A DNA stretch of 64,000 nucleotides, from assembly GCA_021797825.1 (NCBI GenBank), contig JAJZZA010000004.1:1-64000 (forward strand), given 5' to 3'. Shown here piece after piece: positions 37,975-47,073 of the stretch. The notes under the pieces are model-generated. The model searched no databases and was not told where the DNA came from. It worked only from the letters and a program-made list of their open reading frames with translations. Within the stretch, counting starts at the first letter, position 1, and each line of letters opens with the position of its first letter. The position numbers were made by a program, and so were the translations under genes. The stretch is from Bacillota bacterium. Lineage in GTDB: Bacteria > Bacillota > Sulfobacillia > Sulfobacillales > Sulfobacillaceae.

Positions 37975-39443
37975 GGCCGTTTATTCTCCCGCAGGTTTTG
38001 GCGGGCAATTTCCCGGTCATCAAAATAAATCGTCCGATCCCGGTAGATCTGATAGGTTTCGTGGCCTTTGCCCACAATCAACAGCACGTCCCCGGGACGC
38101 GCCCGGGCAATCGCGTGCCGAATCGCGCGTTCCCGATCCAATTCCACGTGCCAATGTCCCCCGCTGGCCCGCATGCCCTCTTCAATTTGCCGGATGATAT
38201 CCAGCGGGTCTTCCGACCGCGGATTGTCCGCGGTGAGAATAGCCCAGTCCGACAAGCGGCCGGCGACCTCTCCCATCAGCGCCCGTTTGCCCCGGTCGCG
38301 ATCGCCGCCCGCCCCGAACACCACCCCGATTTCGCCGATGGCGAACTCACGGGCCGTCTTCAGCGCGTTTTCCAATCCATCCGGACTATGCGCGTAATCC
38401 ACCACCACGGTGAAGGCCTGCCCCTCGTCAATCCGCTCCATGCGGCCGGGTACCCCGGGATAACGGGCCAAAGCTTCCGCCATGGACCCGGGATCCAACC
38501 CCCGCACATAGCCCACCGCTATGGCAGCCAAGGCGTTTGACACGTTGAATCGGCCTGGCATGCCGAATTCAACAGCTTGCCGGCGCCCGCCGGGAAATTC
38601 CGCGACAAAGCGCACCCCTTGACTCCCGATTTGCACTGAACTGGCGCGGATGTCGGCGCCGTCCATAAGACCGTAGGTCAGCACCGCAACCCGGGTCCGT
38701 TGCCGCACCGCCTCGGCGTAGGGATCGTCATGGTTGATAATCGCCGCCACCGGGCCCTTGCCGTGATCCTGCAGACGCTCGAACAGCAACGCTTTGGCGT
38801 TGAAATAATGTTCGAAATCCTTATGAAAATCCAGGTGATCCTGGGTCAGGTTGGTGAACAGTCCCACGTCGTAGGCCACATGGTCAACCCGGGCCAAAAC
38901 CAACGCGTGCGAGGAGACTTCCATCACCGCCGTCCGCATGCCGCGATCGGCCATGTGACGCAATATGCGCTGCAAATCCGGGGATTCCGGTGTCGTCCGC
39001 GTCACCTTGAAGCTTTCGCTGGCAATCAGCGTGTGCAGCGTGCCAGTCAGTCCGCAGGGAATGTCGTGCGCCTCCAAAATGGCGCGAATTAAATGCGTGA
39101 CGGTGGTCTTGCCGTTGGTGCCGGTCACTCCGATGGTCCATAGGCGGCGGGAGGGATTGCCATAAAAGCGGCTGGCCACTTCCGCCATCGCCTGCCGCGC
39201 ATCCGGCACGACCACGCCGCCAAACCCGGCGGGGATGGCCGCTGCGCGCTCAACCAAAAAGGCCCGGGCGCCGCGTCTGGCAGCCTCTTCACAAAACAAA
39301 TGGCCATCTGTATGAAACCCCGGGATAGCGCAAAACAAATCACCCGGTTCGACCTGCCGCGAATCATACTGGATGCCGGTGATGTCGCCGCCGCCCCCCA
39401 CGACGTCTCCCGCCATCCCCGCCACCAGTTGCTCAAAGTCCAT
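37971..39443 (-). CDS. murE: UDP-MurNAc-L-Ala-D-Glu:meso-diaminopimelate ligase
   Basis: Adds the third residue of the stem peptide. The ATP loop GVTGTNGKTTVTH, SSHALVLARVDH, NLTQDHLDFH and YAHSPDGLENAL are present. The substrate motif reads ADNPRSEDP; DNPR is the known mark of enzymes using meso-diaminopimelate instead of lysine. 490 residues from the ATG at 39443. Confidence 0.95.
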   Translation of the reverse strand: MDFEQLVAGMAGDVVGGGGDITGIQYDSRQVEPGDLFCAIPGFHTDGHLFCEEAARRGARAFLVERAAAIPAGFGGVVVPDARQAMAEVASRFYGNPSRRLWTIGVTGTNGKTTVTHLIRAILEAHDIPCGLTGTLHTLIASESFKVTRTTPESPDLQRILRHMADRGMRTAVMEVSSHALVLARVDHVAYDVGLFTNLTQDHLDFHKDFEHYFNAKALLFERLQDHGKGPVAAIINHDDPYAEAVRQRTRVAVLTYGLMDGADIRASSVQIGSQGVRFVAEFPGGRRQAVEFGMPGRFNVSNALAAIAVGYVRGLDPGSMAEALARYPGVPGRMERIDEGQAFTVVVDYAHSPDGLENALKTAREFAIGEIGVVFGAGGDRDRGKRALMGEVAGRLSDWAILTADNPRSEDPLDIIRQIEEGMRASGGHWHVELDRERAIRHAIARARPGDVLLIVGKGHETYQIYRDRTIYFDDREIARQNLRENKRP

Positions 39444-39489
39444 AATCCGTCCCCCCCGCGCCCGCCATTGGCGTGCCAAACCCGCCCGT

Positions 39490-41589
39490 CTATGCGCCGG
39501 TCCATACGGTCACCGGCGTTCCCGACCGCACTTCCGTCCCGGTTGAAAGCGCCTGACGATTCACACGGCGGCGTGGATTTCCTATCAAGCGCACATTAAT
39601 CCCCAGTGTCGCCGCCAGAGAAACCGCCTGCTGTCCGGTCAGGCCCACAAAGCGCGGGACCGACACCCAGTCGAGATACACGCGCGAGCGCCGACCGAGG
39701 CGCAAGGTCAACACGGTGCCCGCCGGTCGCCACCCCCCATATTCGATCGACTGCTCCACCACCACATCGCCCTGACCCTTAAATTGTACAGGAAAACCGA
39801 AGGCTTCCGCATCTTGAAGTGCCTGCGCCGGATTCAAATTCACCAGGTTGGGCACCATCACCGGCTCCCCCGGGCCCGGAGGTGCGGCCGGTTCTGTGGG
39901 CCCAATCCCGAGATAGCGGAGAATGTCCCGCATCAAACGCCCAAACACCGGCGCGGCCACCTGTCCCCCATAGTACGCGCCCTGCGGCTCGTCGACACTA
40001 ACCAGCATCGCCACCTGCGGATTGGGCACTGGCGCAAACCCGACAAAGGAGGCAATATAGGTGCCCTGAGCGATTCGCCCATCCACTACTTTTTGCGAGG
40101 TCCCGGTCTTGCCAGCCACCCCATAGCCCGGCACCCGGGCCAACTTGCCGGTGCCTGAGCTGACGACCCGTTGCATCATGCGCTGCACCAGCTCGGCCAC
40201 CGGTGCCGCAATGACCTGGCGGATGGGCTGTGGTTCCAACCGCCGCACGCCCTCGCCAGCTGGCGACAGCACGCGACGGCCAACATGCGGTTTCATCAGG
40301 GATCCCCCGTTGGCAATCGCCGAGACTGCGGTCAAAAGGCCGATGGGCGTAACGGTCAGGGTCTGCCCGAACGCCATCACCGCCAAGTCCAGCAGGGTGA
40401 CCCGTGCGGCTGGGGGAAAGATGCCGAGCGCTTCGCCGGGCAGGTCAATCCCGGTCCGCCGAGTCAAACCGAACGTCTCCAGATACCGGTAAAACCGCTC
40501 CACCCCTAGTGCAAGGCCCAGTTTCATAAATCCCACGTTGCACGAGTTTTTCACCACGTCGGCCAGCGATTCGTGACCATGGCCCTCCGGACGCCAACAG
40601 TTGACCCGTCTGCCCAACACCGACATAAAGCCCGGGCAAAAAAACCTGGAGCTGGTTCCTGTCGTCCCCTCGGCAAGCGCCGCCGCCAACGTCACTGGTT
40701 TGAAAATCGATCCGGGCGGCACCGCGTCCGTCACCGCCAGTGCTCGATAATGCGATGGCGGATAGTCGCGAAACTGGTTGGGGTCGAACGTCGGCCGTTG
40801 GGCCATGGCCAGGATCCCTCCCGTCTGGGGATGCATCACCACAATCGAGACCGATTTGGCCGATGTGGCCATCATCGTCTGCTCACACGCCAGTTCGGAC
40901 ATCCACTGAATTTTTTCATCCAGGCTCAGCTCCAGGGTATCGCCCGGTTGGGGCTCTACCACCCGTTGCCGGGCAAAGTGGACAACCTGTCCCGTCGCGT
41001 CGTACTCCTCCTGAATGCTGCCGCCGCGCCCGGCCAAGTAGCGGTTGTATACCAACTCCAGCCCGGCCAGTCCTTGATTGTCGATCCCGGTGAATCCCAA
41101 CACCGGCGCGGCCAAACTCCCCTCCGGATAGTAGCGCGCGGTTTCCGCCACCAAGTAGACCCCAGGCAAAGACCCCTTATGGCCCCGAATGGCTCCCACT
41201 TCCTGCCCAGTCAACCGACGCTTTATCCACACGAAACCCTGACGACGCCCAAGCCGGGCGAAAATCCGCGTCTCGGGCATCCCCAATAACCGGGACAGCA
41301 GGGCCGCCTCGCGCGAGAGCTGGGGCCGGGCCTGCAGCGGAATCGCATAGGCCGAAAAGGCATGGTGGCTACCCGCCAGCAAACGGCCGCGACGGTCCAC
41401 GATATTGCCCCGAAACGGAGCCAAGGGGACGGACCGAAAGTGGATATTGTCGGCCAGGGATTTCAAGTGCGGCCCCTGCACCGCCTGGATGATCACCAGG
41501 CGTCCCCCCAACGCGACATCGGCCAATCCGATCAGCAGCAAGATGATAAAATTGCGCCGTTTCAACAAGAGCGGTGGGCGGTCATTCAT
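39490..41589 (-). CDS. spoVD: Class B penicillin-binding protein with two PASTA domains (SpoVD-like)
   Basis: Transpeptidase anchored by one N-terminal segment (FIILLLIGLADVALGG). Active-site motifs are SIFKP, NSCNVGF (SxN) and KTGTSQK. Two C-terminal PASTA domains follow, starting VPNLVNLNPAQAL (about 570) and VPRFVGLTGQQAV (about 635). 699 residues. The SxN form SCN and PASTA tail fit SpoVD of spore formers better than PBP2B, but the split of work with the next PBP gene is inferred. Confidence 0.88.
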   Translation of the reverse strand: MNDRPPLLLKRRNFIILLLIGLADVALGGRLVIIQAVQGPHLKSLADNIHFRSVPLAPFRGNIVDRRGRLLAGSHHAFSAYAIPLQARPQLSREAALLSRLLGMPETRIFARLGRRQGFVWIKRRLTGQEVGAIRGHKGSLPGVYLVAETARYYPEGSLAAPVLGFTGIDNQGLAGLELVYNRYLAGRGGSIQEEYDATGQVVHFARQRVVEPQPGDTLELSLDEKIQWMSELACEQTMMATSAKSVSIVVMHPQTGGILAMAQRPTFDPNQFRDYPPSHYRALAVTDAVPPGSIFKPVTLAAALAEGTTGTSSRFFCPGFMSVLGRRVNCWRPEGHGHESLADVVKNSCNVGFMKLGLALGVERFYRYLETFGLTRRTGIDLPGEALGIFPPAARVTLLDLAVMAFGQTLTVTPIGLLTAVSAIANGGSLMKPHVGRRVLSPAGEGVRRLEPQPIRQVIAAPVAELVQRMMQRVVSSGTGKLARVPGYGVAGKTGTSQKVVDGRIAQGTYIASFVGFAPVPNPQVAMLVSVDEPQGAYYGGQVAAPVFGRLMRDILRYLGIGPTEPAAPPGPGEPVMVPNLVNLNPAQALQDAEAFGFPVQFKGQGDVVVEQSIEYGGWRPAGTVLTLRLGRRSRVYLDWVSVPRFVGLTGQQAVSLAATLGINVRLIGNPRRRVNRQALSTGTEVRSGTPVTVWTGA

Positions 41590-41666
41590 GTGGGTGAGCC
41601 TCCCGTGCCCGTCACCGGACGGGCTGGTTCCTCCCCATTCTTATGACAACCCCGACCCGGGCAGAA

Positions 41667-43400
41667 CTATGGCACCACCGGACCCGGCGCCGATCCGTTG
41701 TCGGCCGATGCATACGGCTTGATCTTCCAGTAGTGGAACAAAAAGGTCGCGATTTTCTGCCAAACCGGTGCCGAGACCTGATCCCCATAAAATAGGCTGC
41801 CCACCGGGTGATTAATCATCACCAACATTGTGAAGGTCGGATTAGGCATCGGCGCATATCCCAGATAAGAGGCAATGAATTTCGAATTCGACGTCCGCCC
41901 GTTAATCACTTTTTGCGACGTTCCGGTTTTCCCGGCAATGATATATCCCGGAACTTGCGCCGGCACCCCGGTCCCTTGTGTCGCTTCCAAGGTCATCATA
42001 TGCTGGATTTCCGCCGCGATCTGGGGCGTAATGGGATGGCCTTCAACAATCGGGTGGGTGCGCGAAATCACTTTCCCGCTAGGGCTCAGCACCGCCCGGA
42101 TCAGCTGCGGCTTGACCAGTGTTCCATTATTGGCCACCGCGTTATCGGCGGTGATCATCTGCATGGGCGTGACGGCAAATCCCTGACCAAATCCCATTGT
42201 GGCCAAATCAACTTGATTGACTTGCGATACCGGCAGCCAAAGGCTGTTGGAATCGCCTGGCAAGCCGACCCCGCTGGGTTGGTTGAGGCCAAAAGCGTGG
42301 ACATAGCGGTACAGGGCGGCCGCCCCCAATTTTAGGGCTAGATCCATGAACACCTGATCCGATGACACCTCCAACCCGCGGGTCAACGTAATCCACCCCC
42401 ACCCGCCGGGTTTCCAGTCGTTAATCCGCACACCCGAGACGATTTTGTAGCCACGGGTGTCAAACAAGCTATTGGGGGTATAAAGACCCAATGCCAGGGC
42501 GGCCGACACGGTTACCGGCTTGAAGATGGATCCGGGCGGAACCGGATCTTGGATGGCGTAGTTGGTCATTTGCAGGGCAGTGGCGTTGTAGTAGTTATTC
42601 GGGTTGAAATTGGGCCAGTTGGCCAGGGCCACAATCGCCCCCGTGTGCGTGTCCATGATAATGACGGTGCCATTCTTGGCATGGGCGCGCTGTACTCCCC
42701 ATTTCAGCCACTTTTGAGCCACCGCTTCGATGTTGGCGTCAATCGTCAGTTGGATATTGTTGCCCGGAACGGGCGGCTTATAGGCCGTCTGCCACTGTGG
42801 CATGGGATTGCCGAATCCATCCACTCCAACCTGCCACGATCCGGGCTTGCCCGCCAACACCCGGTTTTGCGCGAGTTCGATGCCCGCCAACCCCTGACCG
42901 CTCGAGCCCACCATGCCAATCACTTGCGACGCCAACGTCCCGTTCGGATACTCCCGCCCAGTAATCGGCACAACACTAATCCCCGTAAGATTTTGGCTCG
43001 TAATCTGGTTGGCCGTCGCGGCGCTGACCGAGGTGGCGACGTTTGCCCACCAATTTTTGGTCGACAGGACCGACCACAAAGCATGTTGCGAAAATGGCAA
43101 ATATCTCGCCAGCACGGTTGCCTCGTGGCCGGGGTGGGTGATGTAGCGGGGGGCGGCTACCACCTGGTAGCGCGGCACGTCCATCGCCAGCACCGTGCCG
43201 TTGCGATCCAAGATTTCGCCGCGGGCGGCCGGCAAGGTCACCGACCGCTGGTGGATCCCCAAGGCATACGCCTGCAGGAACGAGGCGTTGCCCACTTGGA
43301 TCATGACCAGCCGCACCATAATCACAATCATCAAGAGCGAGGCGCCGATTAGCGACCAGACCGCCCGCATCCGCACCAAAGGACGGGGCCGGCCCTTCAT
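41667..43400 (-). CDS. ftsI: Class B penicillin-binding protein (FtsI/PBP2B-like)
   Basis: Division transpeptidase candidate, following ftsL with an ATGA overlap. N-terminal membrane segment, then the dimerisation domain, then SIFKP and KTGTSQK. The middle motif is SSDQVF, where most class B PBPs have SxN; the Asp in place of Asn is unusual. No PASTA domain. 577 residues from the ATG at 43400. Confidence 0.86.
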   Translation of the reverse strand: MKGRPRPLVRMRAVWSLIGASLLMIVIMVRLVMIQVGNASFLQAYALGIHQRSVTLPAARGEILDRNGTVLAMDVPRYQVVAAPRYITHPGHEATVLARYLPFSQHALWSVLSTKNWWANVATSVSAATANQITSQNLTGISVVPITGREYPNGTLASQVIGMVGSSGQGLAGIELAQNRVLAGKPGSWQVGVDGFGNPMPQWQTAYKPPVPGNNIQLTIDANIEAVAQKWLKWGVQRAHAKNGTVIIMDTHTGAIVALANWPNFNPNNYYNATALQMTNYAIQDPVPPGSIFKPVTVSAALALGLYTPNSLFDTRGYKIVSGVRINDWKPGGWGWITLTRGLEVSSDQVFMDLALKLGAAALYRYVHAFGLNQPSGVGLPGDSNSLWLPVSQVNQVDLATMGFGQGFAVTPMQMITADNAVANNGTLVKPQLIRAVLSPSGKVISRTHPIVEGHPITPQIAAEIQHMMTLEATQGTGVPAQVPGYIIAGKTGTSQKVINGRTSNSKFIASYLGYAPMPNPTFTMLVMINHPVGSLFYGDQVSAPVWQKIATFLFHYWKIKPYASADNGSAPGPVVP

Positions 43401-43846
43401 CGGGATGCCACGGCTCCCCGCAATCCCGCAATCCATCCGGTCAATGACTGCAGCAGGGAGGGTGGGTGAAAGGGACGCTGCGTGCGGACCACAGGCAGGC
43501 TTGGGCGGGGCGTGACCATCTGCACCTTAAGACGCAAAGCGTCGCTGCGCAAGACGGTGGCCGAGGTCATGGTGGCGACCGTCGCCTTAAGATTTTGATT
43601 TTGCCGGGTGGCGGCCGTCAACTGGCTTTGCAGAGCGTCGACTTGATAGCCCATCAGCACGACATGAATCGCCAACCAGGTGGCGGCCACACCCGCCACC
43701 CACAGGCCCGCAATCCAAGCGGTACCGCCCACCCAGGGGGCCAACTGCCGACGCGGACGCGGTTTGTTGCGCGGTTTCAGGCGGCGCTCCCAAGTGCGCG
43801 CCAAATTTCCTTCGTTCACCATTTTCCATTCCCGCGTGTCCACCAT
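43397..43846 (-). CDS. ftsL: FtsL-like division protein
   Basis: Bitopic protein of 149 residues: basic cytoplasmic tail (RRLKPRNKPRPRRQ), one membrane span (GGTAWIAGLWVAGVAATWL) and a short coiled coil (VDALQSQLTAATRQNQNLKA). Sequence alone is weak, as FtsL always is, but architecture and place between rsmH and the PBP gene fit. The ATG at 43846 has GAGGGGG upstream. Confidence 0.75.
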   Translation of the reverse strand: MVDTREWKMVNEGNLARTWERRLKPRNKPRPRRQLAPWVGGTAWIAGLWVAGVAATWLAIHVVLMGYQVDALQSQLTAATRQNQNLKATVATMTSATVLRSDALRLKVQMVTPRPSLPVVRTQRPFHPPSLLQSLTGWIAGLRGAVASR

Positions 43847-43977
43847 AACGCTGTTCCCCCTCACTGCCTAACCCCATTCCGTTGCCGTTTAATGTCGTTT
43901 TGCCAATGCTTTTTCCGGTTTCCGGTGAAATTTGTCGTCACCCCAGGCAGACGTCGGACCCTAATCGCTGCGGTCTG

Positions 43978-44859
43978 TCAGCGTCTTTGAAAGGCTCGCA
44001 GTTTCGCTGATCGGCTGCGCGGATTATCGTTCAGTTCCGCCTGCCCCGGCACCAACGGTCGCCTGGTCAGCACCAGACCCCGGCCATCCGCATTCCAATC
44101 CCGAAAACGGCGCTTAACCAAACGGTCCTCCAACGAATGAAACGATATCACTGCAAAACGGCCGCCAGCGGTCAACATCCCGACACCGCTGTCCAATCCG
44201 TCCGCCAGAGCGCCCAATTCGTCGTTAACCCAAATGCGAAGCGCCTGAAAAGTACGGCGGGCCGGGTGTCCTCCCCCGCGACGGGCCGCGGCCGGAATGG
44301 CCGCCTTAATGATGTCGACCAGTTGACCGGTAGTCCGAATCGGCTCGTTCCGGCGGGCATCAACCATAAAGGCCGCGATCCGGCTCGCCCAACGCTCCTC
44401 GCCCCAGTCCCGGAGGGCGGTCGTGATCTCTTCCGCCGGCTTGGTGTTCACCAACCGGAACGCCGTCACCTCGTTAGCCGGATCCATTCGCATATCCAGG
44501 GGCGCGTCCTGTTGATACGAAAACCCCCGGTGTGCAACATCCAGTTGCGGAGATGAGACGCCTAAGTCCAAGAGAATGCCGTCCACCGCGACCACGCCCG
44601 CACCGGACAACAGTTCCCGCATTCGTCGGAAATTGCCGTGGATAAGCGTGACACGCTCGCGAAACGGGTTGAGCCGTTCACCCGCTGCCCGCAGCGCGGC
44701 CGGATCCTGATCAATGGCCACCAGACGAACTTGCGGATGGCGTTCGAGCAACAGGTAATCATGCCCGCCACCTCCGGCCGTGCCGTCCACATAAAGCCCA
44801 TTGGGATTCGAAACCCAGCACCGCAAGGTTTCTTCCGGCATTACACTCGTGTGGGCCAC
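43978..44859 (-). CDS. rsmH: 16S rRNA m4C1402 methyltransferase
   Basis: Methylates N4 of C1402 in 16S rRNA. HTSVMPEETLR, the SAM site VDGTAGGGGHDYLLLE, DGILLDLGVSSPQLD, and VISFHSLEDRLVKRRF are diagnostic. The GTG at 44859 has GGAG upstream and begins just before VAHTSVM, where the family starts; 293 residues. Second gene of the dcw cluster. Confidence 0.95.
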   Translation of the reverse strand: MAHTSVMPEETLRCWVSNPNGLYVDGTAGGGGHDYLLLERHPQVRLVAIDQDPAALRAAGERLNPFRERVTLIHGNFRRMRELLSGAGVVAVDGILLDLGVSSPQLDVAHRGFSYQQDAPLDMRMDPANEVTAFRLVNTKPAEEITTALRDWGEERWASRIAAFMVDARRNEPIRTTGQLVDIIKAAIPAAARRGGGHPARRTFQALRIWVNDELGALADGLDSGVGMLTAGGRFAVISFHSLEDRLVKRRFRDWNADGRGLVLTRRPLVPGQAELNDNPRSRSAKLRAFQRR

Positions 44860-44876
44860 GGTCCCCAATCTCCTTT

Positions 44877-45308
44877 TTAGAATCCGAACTCCGCCATTTT
44901 TTCGGCGACATCCTCGTACCCTTGCTGCGCTTCGGTTTGGTAGGCCGCCCAGCGTTCTTCCGACCACAATTCGACTCGATCGGATACCCCGACCAGCACC
45001 ACATCTTTAACCACCGCGGCGTATTCCCGCAGCCGGGGCGGAATCGTCACCCTGAACTGCTTATCCGCCTCGACGTCTTGCGCTCCCGCCAGAAACAAGC
45101 GCTGAAATGCCCGCGCATTAGCATTGGAGGTCGGTAAAGCCCGCAATTTCGCCTCGAGTTTCTGCCAATTGCTCATGGGGTACAGAAAAAGACAGCCGTC
45201 CAACCCTTTGGTCATGACAAAATGGGTCAACAGGTCGTCACGGAAGCGAGATGGGATGGTGATGCGGCCCTTGTCATCCAGCGCATGGGAAAACTCCCCC
45301 ATCATCAT
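44877..45308 (-). CDS. mraZ: MraZ transcriptional regulator of the dcw cluster
   Basis: Ring-forming regulator with two AbrB-like halves, each carrying the DxxxR-type motif: DDKGRITIPSRFR near residue 11 and EADKQFRVTIPPRLR near residue 80. 143 residues. In other bacteria it represses its own promoter through GTGGG-type repeats; such repeats lie directly upstream here. First gene of the cluster. Confidence 0.95.
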   Translation of the reverse strand: MMMGEFSHALDDKGRITIPSRFRDDLLTHFVMTKGLDGCLFLYPMSNWQKLEAKLRALPTSNANARAFQRLFLAGAQDVEADKQFRVTIPPRLREYAAVVKDVVLVGVSDRVELWSEERWAAYQTEAQQGYEDVAEKMAEFGF

Positions 45309-45343
45309 CCCACTTCACCCCTCTTTTCCCCACTCAACTCCAC
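45309..45343 (-). promoter_or_regulatory. MraZ-box array: four 5-mers at 10-bp spacing
   Basis: On the minus strand GTGGA, GTGGG, GAGGG and GTGGG occupy 45343-45339, 45333-45329, 45323-45319 and 45313-45309, each separated by five bases, ending at the mraZ ATG. MraZ is known to bind TGGG-type direct repeats with five-base spacers. The array overlaps the only plausible ribosome site (AGGGGTGA), so binding here could block translation initiation as well as transcription. Confidence 0.75.
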
Positions 45344-45537
45344 TTTGCTCCCTTTTCAATTCGATGGCAACCACCACTTTCCTGCTTCCCCCAAAAACTT
45401 TTTTCATCACGGGTCTTCGGCAGCCAAGAGTATCGGTGGCGACATCGCGCAGTCCCGGCAATTCAACCGCCTAGAAGCGGCCCAATGCGCCGACGGAGGC
45501 GGGCCAGGCGACACACATTGCGCTTGTTTCGGGTCCG

Positions 45538-45566
45538 TTGACAGATTAGATCCAGAACCCTATAAT
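45538..45566 (+). promoter_or_regulatory. Consensus promoter of tRNA-Ala
   Basis: TTGACA (45538-45543), a 17-base spacer and TATAAT (45561-45566): a perfect housekeeping promoter, with the predicted start about seven bases before the tRNA. Confidence 0.92.
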
Positions 45567-45579
45567 TTAGTAGCGCTGT

Positions 45580-45655
45580 GGGGGCGTAGCTCAGTTGGGA
45601 GAGCGTCGGCATCGCAAGTCGAAGGTCAGGGGTTCGACTCCCCTCGTCTCCACCA
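45580..45655 (+). tRNA. tRNA-Ala (anticodon CGC)
   Basis: 76 bases including an encoded CCA. The acceptor stem GGGGGCG pairs with CGTCTCC and contains the G3:U70 pair that defines alanine tRNAs. The D arm is GCTCAGTTGGGAGAGC, the anticodon stem TCGGC/GTCGA (with one G-U), the loop ATCGCAA gives anticodon CGC at 45613-45615, and the T arm is AGGGGTTCGACTCCCCT. Reads GCG codons, in keeping with high GC. Confidence 0.95.
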
Positions 45656-45674
45656 ATTGGTTGCTTGGGATGTT

Positions 45675-45696
45675 GAGGCAGGCGCCTTTTTTTTAT
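45675..45696 (+). terminator. Possible terminator after tRNA-Ala
   Basis: A short AGGC/GCCT stem is followed by eight T residues. The stem is weak but the T-run and position fit. Confidence 0.5.
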
Positions 45697-47073
45697 TTGG
45701 ATGCGCCGTAATGCAGGCCGCTGAGTTCAAGGCAGAAACCGCAGGGATGCATCGGGAGGGAACATCTCGCCCCGGTCACCGGATAGAAGGGCGACTCACC
45801 TTGAATAGCCAAGTCAGGCGGAGCCCAGCGACCCGATTTGCCGCCCTCGGCTTTCTAGCGGGGAATTCACCGAATCGCGCGGTGTTGCAGCGCGTGATGG
45901 GAGATGAACTGCTGAGGACCGCATTGCGTCAAAGTCACAGCCTGAAACTCCGCTCACGTGCCACAACGCTTCCGACGGTGGCGGCTGAGCATCCGGGGCC
46001 AGTGTGGTGTGGGGGTTTGATCGCCCCGCGACCTGTCAGGTTGGCGAATTTTGCGGATGTATTAAGTCCCTAAGCCGAACCCGGACGGGTCCCGGGAAAA
46101 CCGAGCCAACCGCTCTGAGACGGTATGCCTAAGCCGCCGGGTCGCGGTCGGCCGCCTCACTGACCAAGAATTGCGCGAGTGTTATCCGCGGGAAGTGTAG
46201 CATCTGCAAGATCCGCCAGATGTGAGGTTTAACGTGGGCCACTGATACCACTGCTCATCGCCGGAGGCCCATCGCTCCGCGCCTCAGGTTCGCAGTGCGT
46301 TGCCAATCGCGGTCTCATCAGGCTGGGTAATCTTTCGGTGATCCGGCAATTCCCTTGGGGGTTGGTCCACCATGACCTGCCGGTCGCGTGCGCACACGAT
46401 CCTCACCCGCATCCAGCGGGGGAATTGGAGAGCGAGCAATAAGCCATGCCCTGATCCGGCCGCGGGGACCGGTTTTGCGCGCAAAAGCGCAGGGAGCCGG
46501 ACGGGGGATCCCATCCAGCGAAACCCCATTTCGTCTTGAGCTTGCACCTTATGGGCCCGCAATCCCGTAACCGCTGTCAAGGGTGCGGTCACTTGTCAGC
46601 AGCAGCACCGGACCCCCGCCAGCAATCGCGGGACGATTCGGATGCGCCTGGCTGAGCGGGACGCGACGCCGGCCCGCCTCTATGACCACTTAGGCGTTGC
46701 CCAGCCTGCGCCCCGATCCCGCCCGTGAGGGCCAAAGTCCCGCTAGGGGCCGGTTGTGCTTTGTTGAGGCTCAAACCCCGTTAATCCATCGCACAATGCC
46801 GATAGCCGATTAAGAAACATTACATAGCGAGTGCAAACCATCGTCCGAATAAGGCGCCGGATCACAGCCCTTCTTAAATGCGCATGGGAAAACCTGCCCT
46901 GCAACTGGCTAGTCTGTCAAGTGATACAATTGGTCATAGTGATTTTTGTGAACAATGCCACCTAGCGATGTCACATTGCAATGGTAAGCTATAAGAGATT
47001 TGGCGGCAATCATGGGGTCGAGTTGGTTTAGCGCGATGTGCTTGGGTTGATTGATGTGGAGGAGGGAATAAGA
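45697..47073. other. Intergenic, no supportable gene
   Basis: 1.4 kb between the tRNA and the permease gene. Reading frames exist on both strands (longest about 100 codons at 46284-46592, minus) but none shows a recognisable domain or convincing start. It may be decayed mobile DNA, as tRNA 3' flanks often are. Confidence 0.5.

Noticed and set aside
45629-45655. tRNA-Ala 3' end as an attL with a matching attR further right
   Set aside because: I found no second copy of the tRNA 3' end by eye up to 57 kb and no integrase gene, so an integrative island cannot be claimed.
45222-46073. A 283-codon plus-strand frame
   Set aside because: It starts antisense to mraZ and runs through its MraZ boxes and the whole tRNA-Ala gene.
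46284-46592. A 102-codon minus-strand frame in the tRNA-permease gap
   Set aside because: No family resemblance, no ribosome site, and overlapping frames on the other strand look equally good.
46921-46960. A PucR box in front of the permease gene (TTGGT core)
   Set aside because: The C-N-TTGG spacing is off by one base relative to the consensus.
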